Assembly: GCF_014898075.1 (NCBI RefSeq)
Contig: NZ_CP062976.1
Location: forward strand, 1,116,001 to 1,180,000
Direction: 5' to 3'
Source of the DNA: Neisseria yangbaofengii
Lineage (GTDB): Bacteria > Pseudomonadota > Gammaproteobacteria > Burkholderiales > Neisseriaceae
DNA length: 64,000 nucleotides
Within the stretch, counting starts at the first letter, position 1; the number at the start of each line of letters is the position of its first letter. Made by a program: the position numbers and the translations under genes. Below are positions 53,206-62,300 of this stretch, piece by piece. The notes under the pieces were generated by a model. It saw only the letters and a list, made by a program, of their open reading frames with translations. It was not told where the DNA came from and did not search any database.

Positions 53206-54354
53206 TTAATCTCTCAAGAATTTTCCATCTTTAGTAATTGTACCAATTCTTCTTCCTTTGGCATCAAGTAATTTCCAGGCACTTCCGCCATGACTTCGTC
53301 CTCCAGCTCGATCAGGCGAAATTCGCCAGCCGGTTTTGGGATCTCTAAATTCTGCTTTCGCTCCATTTTGGCTAACTCGATTCGTGAATTTTGACAAATC
53401 AATTCTATCCCCTGTTTTTAAATCTCGAGATTTATAATCTTTAACTTGTTCGTCCTCATCATCAGGCGGCATAGGTGCCCCCGCTGATGATTGCGAAACA
53501 GCGGCAGATTGTGCATTTGTTTTTTTATCATTTGCATTATCTGTATTGCCCGAAGCCATATAACTGTCTTCAAACTCTCCGGACCAAACGTCTTTTAATA
53601 CCTGTGAAGCATCACAATTACCCGTTATTGCACAAGCCGCAGCAACAACAAGCCCTGCCTCCGCAACGGGTAATGCATCTTTAGGGGTAAGTCGCCCACC
53701 TCTTTGAATGATACGAATAACCCGTCTTCCTTTGGATATGGCACTTACTCCATAATTATTCTCCACCGCCCCCTGCGCATTCAGACTGCCTTGCACCGCA
53801 TTAGCTGTGCTGTCTCCGACTGCCGCCCCCGTTGCCGTTCCCAACAGGTTTGTAATCGCCGTTACGGTTTCTTTCTGCTCCGCCGTCAGCTTACTGCCGT
53901 CTTTCTTGCCGTAAAGGTAATTGCCGATTAGCGGTGCGGCGGCTTCGGCACTGCCGGCACTGATGGCGCCGGCCAGGGCGTTGTTGTCTCTCGCCGCAGC
54001 AGTCGCCGCGCCCAATACCGTATGGGCGAGGATGTGAGCGGTTTCCTGTTTACCGGTAAGCTTGCCGTCTGAATTCTGTTGCGCCAGTTCTTTGAAGTGT
54101 TGTCCGATTTGATAGGATACTGCCGGACTTGCAGTGGCGGCGGCAATGCCTGCTACGCTGTCGTTCGGTGCGGATAAGCCCGTGGCCACGGCAGCTAGGG
54201 CTACGCCGCCTTTTTGCCAGTTGTCGGCCTTTTGATGGTGTTCATTGGCGGTTTGTACGGCCTCGCGGTAGGCGGCCAAATCGCCGTTTTGCAGGGCTTC
54301 GGCGACTTTTTGTTCCGCTTCTTTGGTAAGAGCTTTCAGGCTATGGCTTACTAA
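53206..54354 (-). CDS. CDI toxin cassette CT2
   Basis: The frame is open from just after the imm1 stop (54355) and in the same frame as imm1. It begins SHSLKALTKEAEQKVAEALQ, then the full pre-toxin (NWQKGGVALAAVATGLSAPN, SPAVSYQIGQHFKELAQQNS, AVENN, SKGRRVIRIIQRGGRLTPKD) and SSAGAPMPPDDEDE linker. The toxin end is short: SQNGAKAEFRDPKTGWRISP, GGRSHGGSAWKLLDAKGRR, IGTITKDGKFLRD. HGGSAWKL resembles Ntox21-type toxins (from memory, not searched). No start of its own except weak internal ones; donor cassette. Confidence 0.65.
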   Translation of the reverse strand, partial: LVSHSLKALTKEAEQKVAEALQNGDLAAYREAVQTANEHHQKADNWQKGGVALAAVATGLSAPNDSVAGIAAATASPAVSYQIGQHFKELAQQNSDGKLTGKQETAHILAHTVLGAATAAARDNNALAGAISAGSAEAAAPLIGNYLYGKKDGSKLTAEQKETVTAITNLLGTATGAAVGDSTANAVQGSLNAQGAVENNYGVSAISKGRRVIRIIQRGGRLTPKDALPVAEAGLVVAAACAITGNCDASQVLKDVWSGEFEDSYMASGNTDNANDKKTNAQSAAVSQSSAGAPMPPDDEDEQVKDYKSRDLKTGDRIDLSKFTNRVSQNGAKAEFRDPKTGWRISPDRAGGRSHGGSAWKLLDAKGRRIGTITKDGKFLRD

Positions 54355-54726
54355 TCATAAATTATCATCCGTAATTTCTTCTTTGAATACGCTAATTGGA
54401 AGACTAACGCTATGCTTTGCTAATTTATTTAATAAATCTTTATTGAATATCTCGAAATTACACTGATCTGAATAATAAATATCCATAAATATACTAAACG
54501 TATCAGCTCCTTTTGCCTTTAGTAGATGGGAATTTTCTTCAAAAAATTTCACAAATTCTATTTCGTAATTAATGTCAGGAAACTCTGACGAAAATTCATT
54601 TTTATGAACTAAATATAGATAGCCTATTCCAAAATCATCAATGACTAAAGAAGTCTTTAGACCTGATAGTACTTCAGTGGGATTAAAATTTTCTCCTGTT
54701 ACATTTATAGTAAATCTAGCATACAT
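54355..54726 (-). CDS. Immunity protein 1 (partner of tpsA toxin end)
   Basis: 123 residues, MYARFTINVTGENFNPTEVL at the start, similar in pattern to DUF4279 immunity proteins (FTI-x-G-x-NF-x-PT). Start overlaps the tpsA stop (TAATG). It should protect the producing cell from CT1 in the cytoplasm. Its stop TGA is in frame with the following CT2 cassette. Confidence 0.7.
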   Translation of the reverse strand: MYARFTINVTGENFNPTEVLSGLKTSLVIDDFGIGYLYLVHKNEFSSEFPDINYEIEFVKFFEENSHLLKAKGADTFSIFMDIYYSDQCNFEIFNKDLLNKLAKHSVSLPISVFKEEITDDNL

Positions 54727-57700
54727 TATAAAAACTCCTGAATATTAATTTTTATACGAGGACTGTTTGGTTTGTTTCCTTGAATGAAAATATCCCCATT
54801 TTTGGGATTCCTATAAAAATCAAAATTGTTAGAACCACGTAATTCTTTGCTATACCTTCTAACAATATTTCTTTTAATGTTTGTTTTATGCCAGTTTTTA
54901 TTTCCTGTCATTTCTTGAATTTGTTTATCAGTCATTTTTTTAGACTGTTTACCATTGCTATCCTCATCATCAGGCGGCATAGGTGCCCCCGCTGATGATT
55001 GCGAAACAGCGGCAGATTGTGCATTTGTTTTTTTGTCATTTGCATTATCTGTATTGCCCGAAGCCATATAACTGTCTTCAAACTCTCCGGACCAAACGTC
55101 TTTTAATACCTGTGAAGCATCACAATTGCCCGTTATTGCACAAGCCACAGCAACAACAAGCCCTGCCTCCGCAACGGGTAATGCATCTTTAGGGGTAAGC
55201 CGCCCGCCTCTTTGAATGATGCGGATAACCCGTCTTCCTTTGGATATGGCACTTACTCCATAATTATTCCCCACCGCACTATCCGCATTTAGACTGCCTT
55301 GCACCGCGTTGGCAGTTGTGTCTCCGATTGTCGCACCCGTAGCCGTTCCCAACAGGTTTGTAATCGCCGTTACGGTTTCTTTCTGCTCCGCCGTCAGCTT
55401 GCTGCCGTCTTTCTCGCCGTAGAGATAGTTGCCGATTAGCGGTGCGGCGGCTTCGGCACTGCCGGCACTGATGGCACCGGCCAGGGCGTTGTTGTCTCCC
55501 GCCGCTGCCGTTGCTGCGCCCAATACCGCATGGGCAAGTATATGGGCGGTTTCTTGTTTACCGGTAAGTTTGCCGTCTGAATTCTGTTGCGCCACTCCTT
55601 TGAAGTATTGCCCGATTTGATAGGATACGGCCGGGCTTGCCGCTGCGGCGGCAATGCCTGCTGTGCTTTGGGTGGGCGCACTTAAGCCTGCGGCGATGCT
55701 GTTGAGCAGCACTTTGCCTTTCTGCCAATTACCGGCTTTTTGCCGGTACTCGGCTTCGCTGATAAGGCCTTTTTCTTTCTGCTCTTTCAGCGTATCCAGT
55801 TTGCGGTTGATTTCGCCGGTGGCCGACTGCACATTTTTGCTGAATTCCTGACTGACCTTCCGCTGTAAATCAATCTCGCTCTGCACCCGTTCTTTGTCAA
55901 AGATGTTGTTCAGACGGCCTGAGTTTTGTTCGGCGGTTTCGCTGCGGGTGCCGGTGTAGGCCGCTGCTGCCTGTGTGCCGTCGGTATCGTTGCCGATGAT
56001 GATGTTGCGCGTGCCGATGCCGCTTTTGGTAACACTGCTTTGACTGTCGCCGTCGCTGCCGTAGCCGATGCTGCTGTCGATACCGTTTTTAGCGGCGACG
56101 GTTTGGATGCGGCTGTCGGCAGCAGGTGCGGTTTGGCCGAGGCTTTGGCCGCTGATGCTGCCTGATACGCCAATGCCGAAGCCGTCGCCTTCATAGCGGC
56201 TGTGGTTTTCAATGTCGCTGTGGCTGATTGAGGCCGTCTGAAAGCGGTTTCTGCCTTCGCTTTCGGCTGTTTCGGTGGCGGTGATGATGCCGCCTTTTAA
56301 GTCGGTATGGTTTGCCACGTTGACTTGGAAGCCGTCGTCACCGGCAAAGATGCCGCTTTGTTCGCTGATACTGCGGTGGTCGGCGTTGGTTTTGCTTTGG
56401 TTGTAGCCGGCAGTCGCGGATGCGCCGTAACCGACGGTTACCGAACCGCTGAGGTTTTGCTGTTTGCTGCGGTAGACGGCGCTATCCTGTATGCTTTCGA
56501 TGTTGAGGTTTCGGGTGCTAAGGGCAACGCCTTTGCCTTTTACCTGCGCGCCTTTGAGGGTGGTGTCGCCGCTGCTTTGGATGACGGTGCGGCTGTCTTT
56601 GTCGCCGATGTGGGTATGGCGGTGGGTTACGTCGTCACCGTTGCCGTAGCCTTTGCCGTGGTTGCCGCCGGCGGTAAAGCCGATAACCGGTTTGCCGCTT
56701 TGAAATGCAACGGCAACGCCGGCGTTCCCGCCGCTGCTGCGGTTGTCGCTGCGTTCGCTGTGGCTCTGTTCGGCCGATTGCAGTACGATGTCTTTGGCGC
56801 GCAATAATGTGCCTTCTTTACCGGCCGCATCTGAGCCGGTGATGTTCAGACGGCCTTCGTCGGCGATCAGGCTGACTTGGCCGCCGCCGATGACTTGGCT
56901 GCTTTGGGCGGTACTGCCTTCGCTGTGGCTTTGGGCAGTGTTTTTTTGTTGGCCGTAGGTAAGGGAGACACTGACGTTGGATGCGTTTGCTGCAGATTGC
57001 CAATCGCCGGCGGATAGGGCGGCAGCGGTGTTTGCCAGGCCTTTGAGGTTGTCGGGACTGCTTTCTTCGGCCAATAACTTGCGTGTCTGCCATGCGGCAT
57101 TGGCCGCGGCCATGGCATTGACGCGGCCGTTGTTGCTTTTGCCGACGGTTTTGGCAGCGGCTGCTGTGCTTTGTACGGCCTGAACGACGGGCACGTTGAC
57201 CGCTACGGTCAGGCCTTTTTGTTCGAGGGTCTGCCGGTAGTCGGTGGCGTAAGTATCCTGCGCCGCTTTAATGTCGATGTTGCGCGCACGAATCAGTACG
57301 TCGCCTTCGGGCGAGGAGACGGTCGAGCCGGTTTGGCGGTAGTTTTGTTCGGCAGAAATGACGGTGTCGCCTGTTAAGCTGCCGACGGTCGAGCCGTGAT
57401 TCACCCGGGTACGGCTGCCGCTGTCGGCGGTGTCTTTTTTGCTGCCGACGGTAAAACCGATGCCGCCCGAACCCATCAGGCCGGATTTTTTGGTTTGGTG
57501 GAATTCGCTGTCGTTATAGGTGCTTTGCGCGGCGGTGATGTTGACATCATTGCCCGCCGTCAACACGGTCAGGCCGTCTGAAACCACGTTGCCGCCGCGT
57601 ACGGTTAAATTGTTATCGGCTGCAATCAACACTTTGCCGCCGCTGATTTCGCTGCCGACCGCTTCGTCGTGCTGACGGCGGTATTGGTCGAGGCCGGTTG

Positions 57701-60700
57701 TTTTGGAAGCGATGCCGCGCGATTTGGTGTAGATTGATTCGTCCAAATCCAGCGTTTGACGGCCTTCGCTGATGTCGACGTTGCGGCCGGAGAGGGTAAC
57801 CCTGCCTTTATCGCTGGCGATGCTGCCTTGGCGGACGGTCAAATCGTCTTTGGCGGAAAGCAGGATATCGCCGGCCGCACCGATGACGGTACCCGCTTCG
57901 GAAGTTTGGGCAACATGGCGGTGGTTTTTATCGCTCAGTTCGCCCCATTTGCTGTGGGCTTCGAGCTTGGCGGTGCCCAAATCGATGCGGCCGTCTGAAA
58001 CGATTTGGGTTTTGCCTTTGGACGCTTCGTTACGCAGATTGGCGGCGACGAAGTCGATGCTTTGGTTGGCTTTGAGGCTTAAGAGGCCGTCTGAAGCGTT
58101 GTTGACATACAAACCGGCAACGCGGTCGATTTGGGTTTGGCCGTTGCGCTCATCGCCACCGGTAGCCGTGGTGGAGGCAACGCGGAGGCGGTCGGCCTCG
58201 ACGGCCAACAGGGTGTCGGCGGCGACGGTGCCGCCTTCGATGTTCACATCTTGGCCGCGTAAGCGCACTTTACCGCCTTGAACCACACCGCTGTTGGTGA
58301 TGTCGGTGGCGGATAGGTCGGCGATTTTACGCCCGGCCAACGTACCGCTGTTGATGATGCTGCCCGTGCCGTTCATCGCCAGTCGGTCGGCACTGATCAA
58401 ACCGCCGTGGGCATTGATGTCGCCGGGTTTGACGGTGAGATAGACTTTGGGTGCCAACACATCAACCGTGCTGCCGTCGATTAAGGTAAGGGTTTGGGTT
58501 TCCAGCCAAACAATGTCGGAAGTGAGGCGTGCTACTTGTTCTGGCGAAAGGGCGATGCCCGGTGTGAGCTGCTGTTCGCGGGCGAAGGTGATGCCGGCTT
58601 GCATCAGTGCTTTGAACTGGGCTTCGTCGTTGGTGTAACCGTCGAGGCGGCGGTAGCCGGTTAAGCGGGCAACTTGTTCGTTTACCAGCTTTTGCTCGTA
58701 ATAGCCGTCGCCTAAGCGTTTGTGCATTCTACTTGGGTCGAGTTTGAGGGCATTGAGCATATAGTCGCTGCTCAGCCATTGTTTGTAGTTGGTAAAGGCG
58801 GGATCGGTTTCGACCAGATACGACGGGTGGGCCGGGTTGACGGCATACAGGCTGGATGTCGGCAGCTTGGTATCGGTGTTGAGGGTTTTAATGGGTGCGG
58901 GGGTGCTGCCGCCGTGAGTAACGGCGGTTGGAGAGAGATTGGCCTGTTCGGCAGCATTACCGGTTAATGTTAGGGTACTGTATTCCTGTACATCGGAAAC
59001 TTTGGTTGTAAAGTCGGGGTGGGTGTCCGGCGGATTGGGAATATGGCTGCTTTCTTTGTCAAACTCAATATGACGGCGGCCTCGGGAACCGTGCCTATCA
59101 TAACTGCCGCCTCGCAGCATACCGGTATTAACAGTGCGGACGGTATCTTTAGCAGCCTGGTTATTGATGTTGGTTTTATCGGTAATTGTGCCGCCGGTCA
59201 GAATCATACTGTTATGGTTTAACCATTTTCCTTCAACGTTAAGGTTGCCGCCTACAAGAATTTGGCCGGGACGGTTTTCAACGATTTTCTGTTTGTAAAT
59301 ATCTTGAATATAATCAGCCTGATAGTATTGGCGAACAGCGTATTTGTGCAGCCATTGCTCGGTACCGTCATTGTAGATAAAGCCGAAATCATGTCGTTCT
59401 TTGCGGGTCGTACCGTCTTTGCCTTCGGTAAAGAATGGTTCCGCTTCCCCGGCTTTGGTATAGGAAATAATATGTTTACTGCTGTCTAAATATTCGCCGG
59501 TCCGGAAATGATTGTTTAGATTTTTTAATGATTTCACCCCAATCCGTGCGTCTCCTCCTGCTTCAATCGTGGCACTGGCATTAATCAAACGATCAGCCAT
59601 ACCCTGCGCCTGATGCTGCTCATCCAAACTGCCGCCAATATTCAAACTGCCTTCGCTGGAAAGCTTCGCTTCTTCCTGATTGGTAATCTCCTTCGCCCCC
59701 ACGGCCAAATGTTCGCGCGCGGCAATGACGGCGGCTTTGGTTTCGCCATTGGCCGTTTCTTCTTGGTTCACCAGCTTCTCGGCCTCAATCGCCACCCAGT
59801 CGCCATACACGCGTCCGCTGCCGATGTTCAGTACGGTATTGCCTGCATCCAAGAGGGTGAGGCCGTTGCTGTTGATTAAGCCGCGGTTGGTAATGTTGTC
59901 GGCTTTGAGACGGGTGTCGCTGCCGGATTGGATGGTGCCGGATGCGGTGTTGTCGATGTGGTCGGCTTCCAAGCGTACGAAACGGCTGCCTTCCAGCGTG
60001 TAGCTGTTGTGGATGCCGCCTTTGCTGCTGACGGTCAAACCTTGTCCGGCACGGATGTCTTGTGCGGCGGTAAAGCTGTCTTTAAGATTGAGCGACAGGT
60101 TTCGGTTGGCCGCCAGCTCTCCTTGCTTGGTCAGTGTTTTGGCTTGGATATCAAGGTGTTGTTCGGCGAGTATTTCGCCTGATGCATTGTTGATGCTTAG
60201 ACTTTGGCTGCCGCCGTCGTGTATTTTCACGTCTTTGGCCGAACCGATGAGGCCGCGTTGGTTGTCAAGGCCGTCTGAAACTTTGAGCTCGGTCATTTCA
60301 TCGCTGCGGATTTGGCCTGAGGTATTGTCTAGACGGGCGGCTTCGGCTTTCAGACGGCCTGTGTCGATTTGGCCGCTTTGATTGAGCAGGGCTGCGGCTT
60401 TGATACCGGCTTGTCGGTTGACGGTGAGTCGGCCGTTGCTGTTGTCCAAGGTTTGGACGGCCGCAGCCAAACTACCGCCGGATTGCAGGGTACCTTCGCG
60501 GTTATCGGTGGTTTGGTTGCGGATGGTGAGCGTTTCGGCAGCGGTCAGTTTACCTTGGCGGTTGTCCAAGGTTTGCGCGGTAATCTCGGCCTGGCGGCTG
60601 ATGATTTCGGCTTCGCGGTTATCCAGCAGGCTGCCGCCAACGGCCAGTTTGTTCAGATGTAGTTTGCCTGTGTTGCCCAAGCTGTTTGCGGCGTGGATAT

Positions 60701-62231
60701 CCACGCCGCCGTTGGCGGTGATGCTGCCGCTGTTTTCCAGGCCGTCTGAAACCTTCAGACGGCCTTCGGCCAAGGTCAGCGGTACGGCAGCCGCATCATT
60801 TTGAGTTTGGATTCGGCCTGACGCGGCGGCGGTGGTCGGTGTGGCAGGCGTGCTTGGGGCAGTATTGCCGCCGTTGCCGGAAACATGGTCTTGGCCGGCA
60901 TAAGCGATTAAACCGCTATTGTTCAATTTGCCGGCTTCAATATTGAGGCTTTGCAAACCGGTTTGCGCCATGTCGCCGCTGTTGTTCAGACGGCCGGTTT
61001 CGATGTCGAAACGGGCAGCCTGTATGGTTTGGCGGTTGTCGAGGTTTTGTGTGCGGATATTCAGTTCGTCGGATGAGGTGATCAGGCCGCTGTTGCCGAC
61101 TTTCGGGCTTTGAATCGCGGTTTTTCCTTGTGATGACAAGGTGCCGCTATTATCAAACGCCGTGGCTTGAATATTTACACGCGCCGCTGCGCTCGAGCGT
61201 TGCGTATTGTCGGCGGCCGCAATACTGCCGCTGTTACCGATTTTACCGTCGGCACTCAGGGTCACACCGCCAGCGGTGGCAAAGGCTTGACCGGCATGAT
61301 GAACGGCTGCGCCTTTGTCGGTGGAAACCAGCGTAATCTTGTTGGCATACATACCGCCCAGCTGCGCGGTGTCGATGGCCACGGCAGGAGCTGGGCGGCC
61401 GTCTGAAACTTGGGTGTGGCTGCCGTCGGTCGCCACATCGTTGCTGCCCGATACCACGCTTAAATCTTTTGCCCATACGCCGGCATTGATTTGCGCGGCG
61501 CGGGCAAGCAGGCGGGTGTAATCGGCTCCTGAGGTATCCAAGCCGTCACCGTTGACGGCAATATCGCCGTCGCGTACTTGGAAACTGGTGAGATTGCCGT
61601 TGTCAAACAGCGGTTTGCCTGTGGTAAGCGTTACCCCCGCCGCATTGATAAAGCCTGCACCGTTCACCCGGATACCGGCAGGATTGGCCAATACCACCTC
61701 GGCACGACGGCCGGCCACTTCGATATAGCCGTTGAGTAGTGAAGGACTGACGCTGTTGACCTGATTCACAATCACCTTGGCTTCGCCGCGTGCCAACCAC
61801 GGATTACCCTGTATCCAGCCGCCCAATTTGGTCTGCGTGTTGCTGCGGCTGTTGTTCAATATGGCACCGCGTTTGTCAACATCGAATTGGCGGTATTGGT
61901 TAACCGATACGCCGCCTGCGGTCGGGGTTTGGATATTGACTTGCGGCAAACCGTTGGCCGTCTGCAAAACGGTGGGTTGTTGGCCCAAAGGCGCGGATTT
62001 GTCGGCCTGAAGCCCTGCTGCCCACACGGGGCTGACAGCAGCCGAACCGACCGCCAGCCACACCGAGAACGCCGCCATCTGTATCTGAAACTTGGCCGCA
62101 CCCGCAAGGCCGTCTGAAATAGCCGCTTTGCCGTCTTGCACGTTTTTACCGTCGCGTGCGGTGTTTTCGGCAACAGCCATCATCATGCCGCGCTTTTTAT
62201 TGAAGATGACTTTGTAGCAGGTTTTGTTCAT
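54726..62231 (-). CDS. tpsA: TpsA: CDI/hemagglutinin-type two-partner secreted toxin
   Basis: 2501 residues. Extended signal peptide (MNKTCYKVIFNKKRGMMMAV...) to VSPVWAAG near residue 72; TPS domain about 75-330 with VVLANPAGIRVNG; long hemagglutinin/FHA-1 repeats about 350-1000; a middle with PFFTEGKDGTTRKERHDFGF; FHA-2 region about 1480-2150; pre-toxin about 2165-2320 ending SAVGNN (E of VENN replaced by G), entry region to SSAGAPMPPDDED near 2422, and toxin CT1 (last about 75 residues: NIKRNIVRRYSKELRGSNNF, IKINIQEFL). It is exported by TpsB, displayed on the surface and should deliver CT1 into neighbouring Neisseria. AGGAA lies upstream of ATG 62231; tpsB precedes it. Confidence 0.93.
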   Translation of the reverse strand: MNKTCYKVIFNKKRGMMMAVAENTARDGKNVQDGKAAISDGLAGAAKFQIQMAAFSVWLAVGSAAVSPVWAAGLQADKSAPLGQQPTVLQTANGLPQVNIQTPTAGGVSVNQYRQFDVDKRGAILNNSRSNTQTKLGGWIQGNPWLARGEAKVIVNQVNSVSPSLLNGYIEVAGRRAEVVLANPAGIRVNGAGFINAAGVTLTTGKPLFDNGNLTSFQVRDGDIAVNGDGLDTSGADYTRLLARAAQINAGVWAKDLSVVSGSNDVATDGSHTQVSDGRPAPAVAIDTAQLGGMYANKITLVSTDKGAAVHHAGQAFATAGGVTLSADGKIGNSGSIAAADNTQRSSAAARVNIQATAFDNSGTLSSQGKTAIQSPKVGNSGLITSSDELNIRTQNLDNRQTIQAARFDIETGRLNNSGDMAQTGLQSLNIEAGKLNNSGLIAYAGQDHVSGNGGNTAPSTPATPTTAAASGRIQTQNDAAAVPLTLAEGRLKVSDGLENSGSITANGGVDIHAANSLGNTGKLHLNKLAVGGSLLDNREAEIISRQAEITAQTLDNRQGKLTAAETLTIRNQTTDNREGTLQSGGSLAAAVQTLDNSNGRLTVNRQAGIKAAALLNQSGQIDTGRLKAEAARLDNTSGQIRSDEMTELKVSDGLDNQRGLIGSAKDVKIHDGGSQSLSINNASGEILAEQHLDIQAKTLTKQGELAANRNLSLNLKDSFTAAQDIRAGQGLTVSSKGGIHNSYTLEGSRFVRLEADHIDNTASGTIQSGSDTRLKADNITNRGLINSNGLTLLDAGNTVLNIGSGRVYGDWVAIEAEKLVNQEETANGETKAAVIAAREHLAVGAKEITNQEEAKLSSEGSLNIGGSLDEQHQAQGMADRLINASATIEAGGDARIGVKSLKNLNNHFRTGEYLDSSKHIISYTKAGEAEPFFTEGKDGTTRKERHDFGFIYNDGTEQWLHKYAVRQYYQADYIQDIYKQKIVENRPGQILVGGNLNVEGKWLNHNSMILTGGTITDKTNINNQAAKDTVRTVNTGMLRGGSYDRHGSRGRRHIEFDKESSHIPNPPDTHPDFTTKVSDVQEYSTLTLTGNAAEQANLSPTAVTHGGSTPAPIKTLNTDTKLPTSSLYAVNPAHPSYLVETDPAFTNYKQWLSSDYMLNALKLDPSRMHKRLGDGYYEQKLVNEQVARLTGYRRLDGYTNDEAQFKALMQAGITFAREQQLTPGIALSPEQVARLTSDIVWLETQTLTLIDGSTVDVLAPKVYLTVKPGDINAHGGLISADRLAMNGTGSIINSGTLAGRKIADLSATDITNSGVVQGGKVRLRGQDVNIEGGTVAADTLLAVEADRLRVASTTATGGDERNGQTQIDRVAGLYVNNASDGLLSLKANQSIDFVAANLRNEASKGKTQIVSDGRIDLGTAKLEAHSKWGELSDKNHRHVAQTSEAGTVIGAAGDILLSAKDDLTVRQGSIASDKGRVTLSGRNVDISEGRQTLDLDESIYTKSRGIASKTTGLDQYRRQHDEAVGSEISGGKVLIAADNNLTVRGGNVVSDGLTVLTAGNDVNITAAQSTYNDSEFHQTKKSGLMGSGGIGFTVGSKKDTADSGSRTRVNHGSTVGSLTGDTVISAEQNYRQTGSTVSSPEGDVLIRARNIDIKAAQDTYATDYRQTLEQKGLTVAVNVPVVQAVQSTAAAAKTVGKSNNGRVNAMAAANAAWQTRKLLAEESSPDNLKGLANTAAALSAGDWQSAANASNVSVSLTYGQQKNTAQSHSEGSTAQSSQVIGGGQVSLIADEGRLNITGSDAAGKEGTLLRAKDIVLQSAEQSHSERSDNRSSGGNAGVAVAFQSGKPVIGFTAGGNHGKGYGNGDDVTHRHTHIGDKDSRTVIQSSGDTTLKGAQVKGKGVALSTRNLNIESIQDSAVYRSKQQNLSGSVTVGYGASATAGYNQSKTNADHRSISEQSGIFAGDDGFQVNVANHTDLKGGIITATETAESEGRNRFQTASISHSDIENHSRYEGDGFGIGVSGSISGQSLGQTAPAADSRIQTVAAKNGIDSSIGYGSDGDSQSSVTKSGIGTRNIIIGNDTDGTQAAAAYTGTRSETAEQNSGRLNNIFDKERVQSEIDLQRKVSQEFSKNVQSATGEINRKLDTLKEQKEKGLISEAEYRQKAGNWQKGKVLLNSIAAGLSAPTQSTAGIAAAAASPAVSYQIGQYFKGVAQQNSDGKLTGKQETAHILAHAVLGAATAAAGDNNALAGAISAGSAEAAAPLIGNYLYGEKDGSKLTAEQKETVTAITNLLGTATGATIGDTTANAVQGSLNADSAVGNNYGVSAISKGRRVIRIIQRGGRLTPKDALPVAEAGLVVAVACAITGNCDASQVLKDVWSGEFEDSYMASGNTDNANDKKTNAQSAAVSQSSAGAPMPPDDEDSNGKQSKKMTDKQIQEMTGNKNWHKTNIKRNIVRRYSKELRGSNNFDFYRNPKNGDIFIQGNKPNSPRIKINIQEFL
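55560..56690 (-). repeat. Long repeat shared by tpsA and second tpsA (copy 1)
   Basis: Nearly base-identical with 50461-51600 by eye, from the HTHIGDKDSRTVIQSSGD coding part to YQIGQ. A few differences (GDSQSS/GGSQSS; EQNSGRLN/EADSGRLN). Confidence 0.8.
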
Positions 62232-62300
62232 GGCGGGTTCCTATAAAGCGGAAATACCCCCGTGCCTGTGTTTTCAGACGGCATGAGGGTAGGAAAGGGA

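Noticed and set aside
45230-62120. Many plus-strand open frames of 60-170 residues inside the tps region (e.g. 56307-56807)
   Set aside because: All lie opposite the long minus-strand tpsA frames and repeat at each copy; Val/Ala/Asp-rich shadow composition and no start context.
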